DNA of 64,000 nucleotides. Origin: Aquiluna sp. (lineage in GTDB: Bacteria; Actinomycetota; Actinomycetes; Actinomycetales; Microbacteriaceae). The translations under genes and the position numbers were made by a program. This document shows, piece by piece, positions 32,012 to 40,468 of this stretch. Below the pieces are notes generated by a model. That model did no database searches, had not been told where the DNA came from, and saw only the letters and a program-made list of their open reading frames with translations. The stretch lies in NCBI GenBank assembly GCA_028822985.1, contig JAPKCK010000004.1, positions 56,240-120,239 of the forward strand, written 5' to 3'. Within the stretch, counting starts at the first letter, position 1. Every line of letters begins with the position of its first letter.

Positions 32012-32806
32012 ATGACAGCAGTCTTAAGCGTCCAAAATGCAACTCTCCGGTTCCATGATCGGGTTATCTGGCAAGGTCTAGATTTTGTTATCGAGCCCGG
32101 AGAGTTCATCGCGCTAATTGGGGCAAACGGATCCGGCAAGTCGATGCTCTTGAAATCAATCCTTCGCCAACAGGAACTCACCTCGGGCTCGATTGAGTTT
32201 CTCGGGAAGCTCTCCACTTCCGGTAGCACCGAGATTGGCTACATCCCTCAACATCGCTCCACGGACTCCCACCTGCCTCTTAGAGTCTTTGACTCTGTTC
32301 GTCTTGGCCTAGACGGGCATCGTTTTGGTTTGCCGCTGTCAAGCAAAAAAACCAAGCAGCTTGTTTTGGCAGCCCTTGAGCAGGTTGATGCCCTGGACCT
32401 AGCGGATAAGCCAATCGTTGAGCTTTCCGGCGGCGAGATGCAAAGAGTTCGAGTGGCGCAGGCGATTATTTCTAAGCCCAAACTGATCCTGGCCGATGAG
32501 CCTCTTAGTGCGCTGGATCTAAACCACCAACAAATAGTTAGCGGTCTGATTGCCGATCAGGCAAAAAAGCAGGGTTCAGCGGTGCTGTTTGTGACCCACG
32601 ATCTAAACCCAATCGCAGACTATGTCGACCGGGTTCTTTACTTAGCGCAGGGGCGATACGAAATCGGAACAACCGATGAAGTAATGCAGTCCGAGGTGCT
32701 TTCCAATCTCTACGGAACCGAGATCGACGTAGTTAGAAACCAAGGACGAATCGTGGTTCTTGGGGCTCACGATCACAACCACCACGATGACGAAGAGTGG
32801 TTGTGA
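32012..32806 (+). CDS. znuC: Zinc ABC transporter ATP-binding protein
   Basis: Walker A IGANGSGKSMLLKSI, LSGGEMQRVRVAQAI; His-rich tail GAHDHNHHDDEEWL. Confidence 0.9.
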   Translation: MTAVLSVQNATLRFHDRVIWQGLDFVIEPGEFIALIGANGSGKSMLLKSILRQQELTSGSIEFLGKLSTSGSTEIGYIPQHRSTDSHLPLRVFDSVRLGLDGHRFGLPLSSKKTKQLVLAALEQVDALDLADKPIVELSGGEMQRVRVAQAIISKPKLILADEPLSALDLNHQQIVSGLIADQAKKQGSAVLFVTHDLNPIADYVDRVLYLAQGRYEIGTTDEVMQSEVLSNLYGTEIDVVRNQGRIVVLGAHDHNHHDDEEWL

Positions 32807-33666
32807 TGGAGCTCTCCGACGTTTTTGACTTTTCAGACTATGACCGGCTAATTCCGCTGGTGAGCAACTCGCTGTGGGCGGGGGTATTGCTGGCTCTAGT
32901 AGGCGGCCTGGTTGGTGTTTTTGTAATGAACCGAGAGCTGTCCTTCGCCGTCCACGGAATTTCCGAGCTTTCTTTTGCCGGAGCAGCGATTTTTTTGCTG
33001 TTCGGTTTTGACGTGGTATTTGGATCGGTTATCGGGTCGATGATTGCCGCGCTGATTCTTTCGCTGTTGGGAGACAAATCAAAGGATCGAAATTCAATTG
33101 TGGCGGTGCTGATGCCCTTTGGCCTTGGTATTGGAATCCTTGCTTTGGCACTTTATCCGGGTAGGGCGGCGAATAAATTTGGTTTGCTTACGGGCCAGAT
33201 AGTTGCCGTCGATGACCCAAAGCTTGCCTCTCTTACGGTCATAAGTGCCGTAGTGCTCACCTTGTTGGTGATTATGTGGCGACCGCTTTTGTTTGCGACG
33301 CTCGATGCCGAGGTTGCCGCCGCTAGAGGTGTAAACACCAAGGCTCTTGGAATTGTGTTTGTGCTGGTTCTGGGTTTGGCTGTTGCAGCTGCGGTCCAGG
33401 TTGTTGGGGCGCTGTTGGTCCTCGCGCTCCTTGTCACGCCTGCTGCTGCGGCGCTTCGACTGAGCAAGTCTCAGCTTTGGGTTCCGGTCCTAAGTGTTTC
33501 ATTCGCACTGGTGGCGATGTTGGGTGGAATTCTGCTTGCCCTTGGCGGCGGATTGCCAATTAGCCCTTACGTGACGACCATTTCGTTCTTGATTTACCTG
33601 ATTGCACGCCTGATAGCTTTCGTGAAAACCAAAGGGGTAAAAGAAAAGGTCGTGGTGCGCTCATGA
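32806..33666 (+). CDS. znuB: Zinc ABC transporter permease (ATG 32806 preferred; ORF open from 32797)
   Basis: ABC-3 permease: VMNRELSFAVHGISELSFAGAA...; next to znuC. Confidence 0.9.
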   Translation: MELSDVFDFSDYDRLIPLVSNSLWAGVLLALVGGLVGVFVMNRELSFAVHGISELSFAGAAIFLLFGFDVVFGSVIGSMIAALILSLLGDKSKDRNSIVAVLMPFGLGIGILALALYPGRAANKFGLLTGQIVAVDDPKLASLTVISAVVLTLLVIMWRPLLFATLDAEVAAARGVNTKALGIVFVLVLGLAVAAAVQVVGALLVLALLVTPAAAALRLSKSQLWVPVLSVSFALVAMLGGILLALGGGLPISPYVTTISFLIYLIARLIAFVKTKGVKEKVVVRS

Positions 33667-34055
33667 CTCAGCGAAGGACTACCTGGCAGAAGACAGCAGT
33701 CTTTGAGGCTTTGAGTCAAGACCAGGTCTTTGTCTCTGCCCAAGAGCTGCACCAAAAACTCCTCTTGGCGGGTCAAAAATTAGGACTCACCACTGTCTAT
33801 CGGGCACTCACGGATCTGGTCGAAGCTGGCCAGGCTGATGTTTTGGCTGGCGAAGACAACGAAATGCTTTATCGGGTCTGCAGTAACGAGCACCATCACC
33901 ACTTGATTTGCCGAAAGTGCGGCACCGCAGTGGAATTTGATCTTGATGGTTTTGAGTCTGAAGTGAGCGCTTTGGCTATCAAACACGGCTACAAAGATGT
34001 GGCCCACAGCATCGAACTTTTCGGTATTTGTGAAAAATGTGGCATGTCGGCTTGA
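33663..34055 (+). CDS. zur: Fur-family regulator, likely Zur
   Basis: TQRRTTWQKTAVFEAL, TTVYRALTDL, CSNEHHHHLICRKCGTAVEF, CEKCGM. Confidence 0.88.
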   Translation: MTQRRTTWQKTAVFEALSQDQVFVSAQELHQKLLLAGQKLGLTTVYRALTDLVEAGQADVLAGEDNEMLYRVCSNEHHHHLICRKCGTAVEFDLDGFESEVSALAIKHGYKDVAHSIELFGICEKCGMSA

Positions 34056-34177
34056 TTTTCTTGATTCAGGACTTGCTTTTGAGTGCCCGAGCCTCCTAAA
34101 CTTGCATGGTTGCACGGGCTCCGGCCCGCTCAAACCCAAATCATTAGCTTCGGGAAAACACGCCCTTAGGAGGAAAC

Positions 34178-34414
34178 ATGGCAGCGTACTGCCAGGTGAC
34201 GCAAACAGGACCGCAGTTCGGTCACAAAGTTTCGCACGCCCAGAACAAGACCAAGCGTCGTTTTGACCCGAACATCCAAAAGAAGACTTACTTCGTTCCT
34301 TCATTGGGACGAAAGGTTACTTTGACCCTTTCTGTGAAGGGCATCAAGACAATCGACGTTCGCGGTATCGACTCGGTAATCTCCGAGATGGTTTCTCGCG
34401 GCCAGAAGATCTAG
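34178..34414 (+). CDS. rpmB: 50S ribosomal protein L28 (lacks CxxC pairs)
   Basis: MAAYCQVTQTGPQFGHKVSHAQNKTKRRFDPNIQKKTYFVPSLGRKVTL. Confidence 0.96.
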   Translation: MAAYCQVTQTGPQFGHKVSHAQNKTKRRFDPNIQKKTYFVPSLGRKVTLTLSVKGIKTIDVRGIDSVISEMVSRGQKI

Positions 34415-34424
34415 GAAGCAATAG

Positions 34425-34592
34425 ATGGCCAAGGATAAGGACGTACGTCCAATCATCAAGCTGAAGTCCACTGCGGGCACAGGCTTTACATATGTAACTA
34501 AGAAGAACCGTCGTAACGACCCAGACCGTATCAGTCTGAAGAAGTACGACCCAGTAGTGCGTAAGCACGTCGAATTCCGCGAGGAGCGCTAA
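34425..34592 (+). CDS. rpmG: 50S ribosomal protein L33 (Cys-free)
   Basis: [55 protein letters not shown]; 55 aa, below the ORF-track cutoff. Confidence 0.96.
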   Translation: MAKDKDVRPIIKLKSTAGTGFTYVTKKNRRNDPDRISLKKYDPVVRKHVEFREER

Positions 34593-34596
34593 ACAC

Positions 34597-34902
34597 ATGG
34601 CAAAGAAGTCGAAGATAGCTCGTAACGAGCAGCGCAAGGTAATTGTTGAGCGCTACGCAGTAAAACGTCTAGAACTAAAGAAGGCTTTGGTTGACCCAGC
34701 CTCAACTGTTGCGCAGAAAGAAGCAGCCCGAGTGGGGCTTCAGAAGCTTCCTCGCAACGCAAGCCCAGTGCGCGTTCGCAGCCGTGACCTAATTGACGGT
34801 CGTCCACGTGGAGTGCTATCCAAGTTTGGTATCAGTCGTGTTCGTTTCCGCGACATGGCACACAAGGGTGAGCTTCCAGGTATCACCAAGTCAAGCTGGT
34901 AA
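34597..34902 (+). CDS. rpsN: 30S ribosomal protein S14 (long, Cys-free form)
   Basis: [28 protein letters not shown]...[33 protein letters not shown]. Confidence 0.97.
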   Translation: MAKKSKIARNEQRKVIVERYAVKRLELKKALVDPASTVAQKEAARVGLQKLPRNASPVRVRSRDLIDGRPRGVLSKFGISRVRFRDMAHKGELPGITKSSW

Positions 34903-34918
34903 ATACTTTTTTATAACT

Positions 34919-34963
34919 AATCCCGTCTGCCTAGGCCATAGCCAAGGTAGACGGGATTTTTTT
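34919..34963 (+). terminator. Intrinsic terminator after rpsN
   Basis: AATCCCGTCTGCCT...AAGGTAGACGGGATT followed by TTTTTT. Confidence 0.88.
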
Positions 34964-35195
34964 GTTTTTGCCGGTGGGCACGTTGTCGCGGGAGGAGCAG
35001 AAACCACTTCCGAATCCTGATAGCTAAATCCTGAGCGGGGGTAATTTCTCTCCAAAAAGCCTTAAAACTGTCTACATCCCCCAAAAATAGCGGGAATCCA
35101 AGCGCGCAACACGCCGAGGCGAGAGCATTGACACCGGCGCAGGGGCTATAAGTTGAATGGGACATAACTGTCCACAAATTGTCCAGGAGGACCAT

Positions 35196-35468
35196 ATGAA
35201 CAAGAGCGAGCTAGTTGCCGCAGTTTCACAACACACCGGAGAATCTCAGGCAGCAGTAGGCCGAGTTATCGACGCAATGTTTGACACCATCGGCGCATCA
35301 ATTGCATCAGGCGACAAGGTCACCATTCCTGGTTACCTAAGCGTTTCCAAAGGTCACCGCGCAGCACGTGCGGGCCGCAACCCACAGACCGGCGCAACCA
35401 TTCAGATTGCAGCAGCTAACACCGTAAAGGTTTCAGCAGGCAGCAAGCTAAAGGCGTCAGTCAAGTAA
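35196..35468 (+). CDS. HU-family DNA-binding protein (ATG 35196; ORF open from 35157)
   Basis: MNKSELVAAVSQHTGESQAAVGRVIDAMFDTIGASIASGDKVTIPGYLSVSKGHRAARAGRNPQTGATIQI. Confidence 0.95.
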   Translation: MNKSELVAAVSQHTGESQAAVGRVIDAMFDTIGASIASGDKVTIPGYLSVSKGHRAARAGRNPQTGATIQIAAANTVKVSAGSKLKASVK

Positions 35469-35487
35469 CTCAAGTATTTAACCTAGA

Positions 35488-35518
35488 AGCGGCGTCTTTG
35501 ATTAGACGCCGCTTTTTT
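35488..35518 (+). terminator. Intrinsic terminator after HU
   Basis: AGCGGCGTCT-ttgatt-AGACGCCGCT followed by a T run. Confidence 0.92.
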
Positions 35519-35543
35519 GTTTCTCTGGAATAAGCTTGAACGC

Positions 35544-36008
35544 ATGAATAGCAAGTCGCGCTCCTACACTTTGGTCCTTATGCAGTTTCTGCTCATTGCA
35601 CTGCTGCTGTTATCCCCGAGACAGGAATCTCCTTACGGCGGTGCCAGTCAGATTGTTGGAGTGTTTGGAGTGGGCCTGATCGCACTTGGCTCAGGTGTGT
35701 TGCTAGTTAGTTTTATCGGGCTGGGTAATTCTTTAACCGCCCTTGCGATCCCCAAAGACAATGGGACCCTTGTTACCCACGGTATCTACTCGCGGGTTAG
35801 GCACCCGATTTATTTTGGTCTACTGGTCATGAGCTTGGGCGTGATGCTCGATGCTGGCTACTGGCCGCAGGTGATCGTCGTGATGCTGCTTTATGTGCTG
35901 CTTGGTAAAAAGGCAGATTTCGAAGAAACGATGTTGCGCGAACGATACCCGCAATACAAGCAATACGCTGAGAGGACTCCGCGGTTTTTCCCGAGGCTCG
36001 GTAGGTGA
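35544..36008 (+). CDS. Isoprenylcysteine carboxyl methyltransferase / PEMT-like membrane protein (ATG 35544; ORF open from 35517)
   Basis: LVTHGIYSRVRHPIYFGLLVMSLGVML...FEETMLRERYPQYKQYAERTPRFFP. Confidence 0.85.
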   Translation: MNSKSRSYTLVLMQFLLIALLLLSPRQESPYGGASQIVGVFGVGLIALGSGVLLVSFIGLGNSLTALAIPKDNGTLVTHGIYSRVRHPIYFGLLVMSLGVMLDAGYWPQVIVVMLLYVLLGKKADFEETMLRERYPQYKQYAERTPRFFPRLGR

Positions 36009-37966
36009 ATCTAAAAACCTCTAGTCATGCTCTGCAGGCAATAGCAGTTGTTCTTGCTACGGGCCTAATAAGCGTCGTCGTTGGGCTGGTTATTGCCGGC
36101 GGTGCCAGCCCTCTTCAGCTTTCTGATCCAGGTCCCGTAGTTCGCTGGGGAGCCCCATTTGCCAAGTTGGTCATGAACTTTGCGATGGCAACCACGGTGG
36201 GGTCTTTGGTGCTTTCAGCGTTTGCCGGAAACGAAGAAGAGCGGTCGAGATTATCTCGAGTTGCTAGCGCGGCTGCGGCCCTTTGGGCGGGCGCTGCCGC
36301 TGTCAACTTCGTAATGACCTACCTGAGCGTCTCGGGCTCCGCTATCTCCTATGGCTCAACATTTTCTGATGGCCTGTGGTTGTTTGCAACTCAGATTGAA
36401 CTGGGGACACTTTTGGTTTGGAATCTAGGTTTTGCGTTTCTGCTGAGCCTTTCCACGCTGGCTTTTAATGGCCGACGGATGAATGCGGTGAATGCAGCGA
36501 TCGCTATCGCGGGGCTTTACCCTTTGGCTGCATCCGGGCACGCTTCTTCCGACGCGGGTCATGCGCTTGCGGTGAACTCACTGTTGATGCACCTGGTTGG
36601 GATCAGCATTTGGGTTGGCGGGCTTATTGCCCTGTACGCGGTTTTCAAGGGCGATAACCAGCGAACAGCAGTTCTGGTTTCTAGATACAGCACCTTGGCG
36701 TTTGTAGCGTTCATTATGGTTGCGGTTTCCGGAGTGACCTCAGGCATCATCAGGCTCTACGAGCCAGCAGACTTGTTTTCTAGCTACGGGTTGCTACTGA
36801 TGCTAAAAGCGTCGCTGCTGGTGGTACTGGGGCTCTTTGGAGCCCGACACCGGCTTGGGCTGGTGAAGAAGCTGACTGAACGCTCAGTTAGTTTTTGGCG
36901 ACTGGCGATTTTCGAATTGGCGGTCATGGGGCTGGCAGTTGGAATGGGGACGGCACTAGCCAGAACCCAGACCCCACTGGACGCTGCAGAGTTTGTGCCA
37001 CTGACTCCGGCCGAGATCCTCACCGGTGACACATTACCTCCGGAGCTCACTGACCTTGCCTGGGTTACAGTCTGGGATTTTGATGTTTTGTGGATGAGCG
37101 TGTCCCTTGGGGCAATCGCGCTTTATCTCTACGGGGTGAGCGTGCTGCATAAGCGCGGGGATAAGTGGCCACTGGTTAGAACTATTTCTTTTGTCTCCGG
37201 AATGCTGGTTTTGCTCTATGTAACTAACGGTGCGATGAACGCTTACCAGGAGTACCTGTTTAGCGTTCACATGGTTGGGCACATGGTGCTATCAATGATG
37301 GTTCCCGTCCTGCTGGTTCCAGGAGCTCCTGTCACGTTGCTATCCAGAGCACAGGCTCCGCGCAAGGATGGCTCTTGGGGGATGCGAGAGTGGGTGCTTT
37401 GGGCTGTTCACACACCTTTCGCTTGGTTTGTCTCCCACCCGTTATTTGCTGGTCTGAATTTCGCGCTTTCACTCGTGATGTTTTACTACACGCCGCTATT
37501 CCGGTGGGCAACAGAAGAGCACATAGGACATCAGTGGATGTTGATTCACTTCTTGATTACCGGCTATCTGTTCGTCCAGTCTCTGATGGGTGTTGATCCT
37601 CAGCCACACAGAACCGGTTATCCGATAAAGCTAATGCTCTTGATCGGAACAATGGCTTTTCACGCCTTCTTCGGGCTTGGTCTTATGAACGAAAAAAGCT
37701 TGTTGTTGGCCGACTGGTTCGGCGCGATGGGTAGAACCTGGGGCGATGACCCGTTGGCGGATCAGGCCATTGGCGGCGCTTTTGCGTGGGGAGTCGGTGA
37801 AATACCCACTATCGTCATAGCCCTGATAGTTGTTACCCAGTGGTCAAGGTCTGATGATCGAGAGCGCAAGCGACTAGATCGAGCATCTGATCGCAGTGGT
37901 AACCGGGACCTTGAGGATTACAACCAAATGCTTGATAGTCTGAGTAAAACGAGAGACAAGCACTAG
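36005..37966 (+). CDS. CopD/CtaG fusion membrane protein (copper handling / cytochrome oxidase assembly)
   Basis: N-terminal CopD-like SGHASSDAGHALAVNSLLMHLVGISIWVGGL; C-terminal CtaG-like HMVGHMVLSMMVPVLLVPGAPVTLL... Confidence 0.88.
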   Translation: MNLKTSSHALQAIAVVLATGLISVVVGLVIAGGASPLQLSDPGPVVRWGAPFAKLVMNFAMATTVGSLVLSAFAGNEEERSRLSRVASAAAALWAGAAAVNFVMTYLSVSGSAISYGSTFSDGLWLFATQIELGTLLVWNLGFAFLLSLSTLAFNGRRMNAVNAAIAIAGLYPLAASGHASSDAGHALAVNSLLMHLVGISIWVGGLIALYAVFKGDNQRTAVLVSRYSTLAFVAFIMVAVSGVTSGIIRLYEPADLFSSYGLLLMLKASLLVVLGLFGARHRLGLVKKLTERSVSFWRLAIFELAVMGLAVGMGTALARTQTPLDAAEFVPLTPAEILTGDTLPPELTDLAWVTVWDFDVLWMSVSLGAIALYLYGVSVLHKRGDKWPLVRTISFVSGMLVLLYVTNGAMNAYQEYLFSVHMVGHMVLSMMVPVLLVPGAPVTLLSRAQAPRKDGSWGMREWVLWAVHTPFAWFVSHPLFAGLNFALSLVMFYYTPLFRWATEEHIGHQWMLIHFLITGYLFVQSLMGVDPQPHRTGYPIKLMLLIGTMAFHAFFGLGLMNEKSLLLADWFGAMGRTWGDDPLADQAIGGAFAWGVGEIPTIVIALIVVTQWSRSDDRERKRLDRASDRSGNRDLEDYNQMLDSLSKTRDKH

Positions 37967-39345
37967 TGATTATTGAGTTGAGCCAAGAGCAACAGTCTCT
38001 TTTTGAGTACATCGAGCAATCAAGCAGCAACGTCTTTGTTACCGGTCGCGCCGGCACGGGCAAATCGACCCTGCTTTCACACCTGACGGCCAATACTGAA
38101 AAGTCTTTCGCGGTTTGTGCTCCAACCGGCGTAGCGGCCTTGAATGTGGGTGGAGTTACGATTCACTCACTATTCACTTTCCCAATTGGCCTGCTCGGCG
38201 AAGTCGAGATTGCAAGGCACCTGAATAAGAGAACTCGTGAAATTCTTCGAGCGTTGGACATGCTGGTAATTGACGAGATTTCAATGGTGTCTGCCGATTT
38301 GATGGACGGGATTGACCGGGCTCTTAGAATCGCAAGGGGCAGGAAGAACGAGCCATTTGGTGGCGCCCAAATAGTAATGTTCGGTGATCCTTACCAGCTA
38401 GCCCCCGTCCCACCTCGTGATCCTTCGGAAAAAAACTACATCGCTGAGAATTACCAGTCACTTTGGTTCTTTGATGCTCATGTTTGGCGCAACTCTGAAC
38501 TAGAGCGATTCGAACTGTCCGAAATCTTCCGTCAGTCGGATGACGACTTCAAGGAAATCCTGAATGCAATCCGAGATGGCTCGGTAACCCAAGCCATGCT
38601 GGATGTTTTGAATAAAGCCGGCAATCGTTACCCGCCACACTTGGATGTGATCCGACTCGCAACGATCAACGAGACCGTGAATGCCGTGAACCACCAGCGA
38701 ATTGAGCTAATAGAAACCGACCCGAAGATTTTTAAGGCCGTCTACTCCGACGGTGCTGCAAAGGCCTTTGGGCGAGCACTTCCTGCGGAGACCGAATTGA
38801 CTCTCAAAGTCGGCGCTCAAGTGATGTTTATTAAAAACGATGACGCCAGCAACAATAAGACCTCAACTGGTTCAGCAATCAGACGCTGGGTGAACGGAAC
38901 CATTGGCCGAGTTGTTGCACTGCCGAAATCGGGCTTGGTAGTAGTTGATGTTGACGGCGAGCAACTAGAAGTTGGACCGGCGACCTGGGAAAAGATTCGC
39001 TACGAGGTCGAAGAGGGCTTTAACGAATCAACGGGCGAGACCAAAGAGACGCTGGTGCCGGTTACGCTGGCTGAATTCAAGCAGATTCCGCTTCGCCTAG
39101 CATGGGCGGTCACTATTCATAAATCTCAAGGTCAAACCTATGACGAGGTCCAGATCGACATGGGCAGGGGAGCATTTTCGCCGGGTCAAACATACGTCGG
39201 CCTTAGCCGAGTCAGAACATTGGGCGGTCTTTATCTAACCCGCGCGGTTCTAATTAGAGACGTGATGGTTGATTCAGATGTGGTCCGGTTTATGTCCGGG
39301 GCCCAGATCGAAGCCACCAGTTCAGAGCTTCTGCCACCCTTCTAG
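37966..39345 (+). CDS. PIF1-like AAA / superfamily 1 helicase
   Basis: VTGRAGTGKSTLLSHL, APTGVAALNVGGVTIHSLF, LVIDEISMVSADLMD, GDPYQLAPVPP, AWAVTIHKSQGQTYDEV, YVGLSRVRTLGGLYL. Confidence 0.9.
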   Translation: MIIELSQEQQSLFEYIEQSSSNVFVTGRAGTGKSTLLSHLTANTEKSFAVCAPTGVAALNVGGVTIHSLFTFPIGLLGEVEIARHLNKRTREILRALDMLVIDEISMVSADLMDGIDRALRIARGRKNEPFGGAQIVMFGDPYQLAPVPPRDPSEKNYIAENYQSLWFFDAHVWRNSELERFELSEIFRQSDDDFKEILNAIRDGSVTQAMLDVLNKAGNRYPPHLDVIRLATINETVNAVNHQRIELIETDPKIFKAVYSDGAAKAFGRALPAETELTLKVGAQVMFIKNDDASNNKTSTGSAIRRWVNGTIGRVVALPKSGLVVVDVDGEQLEVGPATWEKIRYEVEEGFNESTGETKETLVPVTLAEFKQIPLRLAWAVTIHKSQGQTYDEVQIDMGRGAFSPGQTYVGLSRVRTLGGLYLTRAVLIRDVMVDSDVVRFMSGAQIEATSSELLPPF

Positions 39346-40408
39346 CCCAGTAGCTCTCGTGGTGACCAGTGTTTGGGTAGGTGGCACCAACGAGTGAATC
39401 GGGTGTCAGGTAACCCTTGGCTTTTATTTTCTCAAGGGCCGCTTCGTGAAAAGGGGCGTAGTTTTCATCGAGCTCAATGGTTCCGGTGTCAGTCCAGATC
39501 CGGTGCTTGCCATCCTCGGGCAGTAAATCCGTCAGTTCTTGAACCATGAAGTCGCCACCAAAAGGCCAGTGAGTAGAAAAGCCAATTGCAGTGCCAAACA
39601 CCTCGGGGCGCTTGCTCATTGCGTATAGGGACATGAGCCCACCCATAGATGAGCCCATGACTGCAGTGCGATCTGGGTGGTGGGTGATCTGATGCCTGTC
39701 CAAAACAAACGGGATGATGGCGTCGGCCATCAAGGAGACATACGCATCCCCAAGTGATTCACCGGGGGAGTCCTTATATTCTTCCGGCATGTTATCCCAG
39801 ATCTCCTGGTGGTCATCTAAAATCTTCTGCGGAGCCAGCTCTCTAAGCCTCGATAGATCGCTTAGGCCCCAGAGTCCGATAATCACCGGCCGTGGCCCTC
39901 TGACCTCGTCTCTCAGGGCTGTGAGGATCTCCCAGGTCTTGCCCGTGTAAGAGTCTTTCTCGTCAAACAGGTTTCTGCCGTCGTGCATTATCAAAATCGG
40001 GGTTGTGGCAGTGATGGTTTTAGGTGCCCAAACATCAACGCGGTGGTTATCAAACTCGAATTTCTCCATTGAGCCGCCGGCAAGGCGGCGCTCTAGAAGT
40101 TTTCTCTCTCTAAAGGCCATGAACAAAGGGAAGGTAAAGGCCATTGCGGTGATTCCGGAAAGCAGGAAATAAAGCCAGACCCGCTTCATGCCCAGGCGTT
40201 TTGCCTCAACCAGCATCAAGGTGATAACCGCCATTCCAACCACCAGCAAATCTAGAGACAGCACCCAATCCACGTAGGACCCAAACCAGGCATTGAGGTA
40301 GTCTGCTTCTTGGGTCACCGCGATTGCATTCAGCACCCATGCGGTCACTAAACCCAAAGCGGCAACGGCGAAGTAAATTCTTGATCGAACGATGTGTTTT
40401 TTGAACAT
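39290..40408 (-). CDS. Alpha/beta hydrolase, putative esterase with N-terminal TM helices (start at ATG 40408)
   Basis: TAVMGSSMGGLMSLYAMSKRPEVFG nucleophile elbow; PILIMHDGRNLFDEK; esterase D-like. Confidence 0.82.
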   Translation of the reverse strand: MFKKHIVRSRIYFAVAALGLVTAWVLNAIAVTQEADYLNAWFGSYVDWVLSLDLLVVGMAVITLMLVEAKRLGMKRVWLYFLLSGITAMAFTFPLFMAFRERKLLERRLAGGSMEKFEFDNHRVDVWAPKTITATTPILIMHDGRNLFDEKDSYTGKTWEILTALRDEVRGPRPVIIGLWGLSDLSRLRELAPQKILDDHQEIWDNMPEEYKDSPGESLGDAYVSLMADAIIPFVLDRHQITHHPDRTAVMGSSMGGLMSLYAMSKRPEVFGTAIGFSTHWPFGGDFMVQELTDLLPEDGKHRIWTDTGTIELDENYAPFHEAALEKIKAKGYLTPDSLVGATYPNTGHHESYWARRVAEALNWWLRSGPRT

Positions 40409-40468
40409 GCTGGAATCATTCCACGAACTACAAGGCTTTATCTTCAAACAGACGAAGTAAAGGACCAA

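Noticed and set aside
33780-34304. 174-aa minus-strand ORF covering zur and the rpmB start
   Set aside because: Antisense to two well-supported genes.
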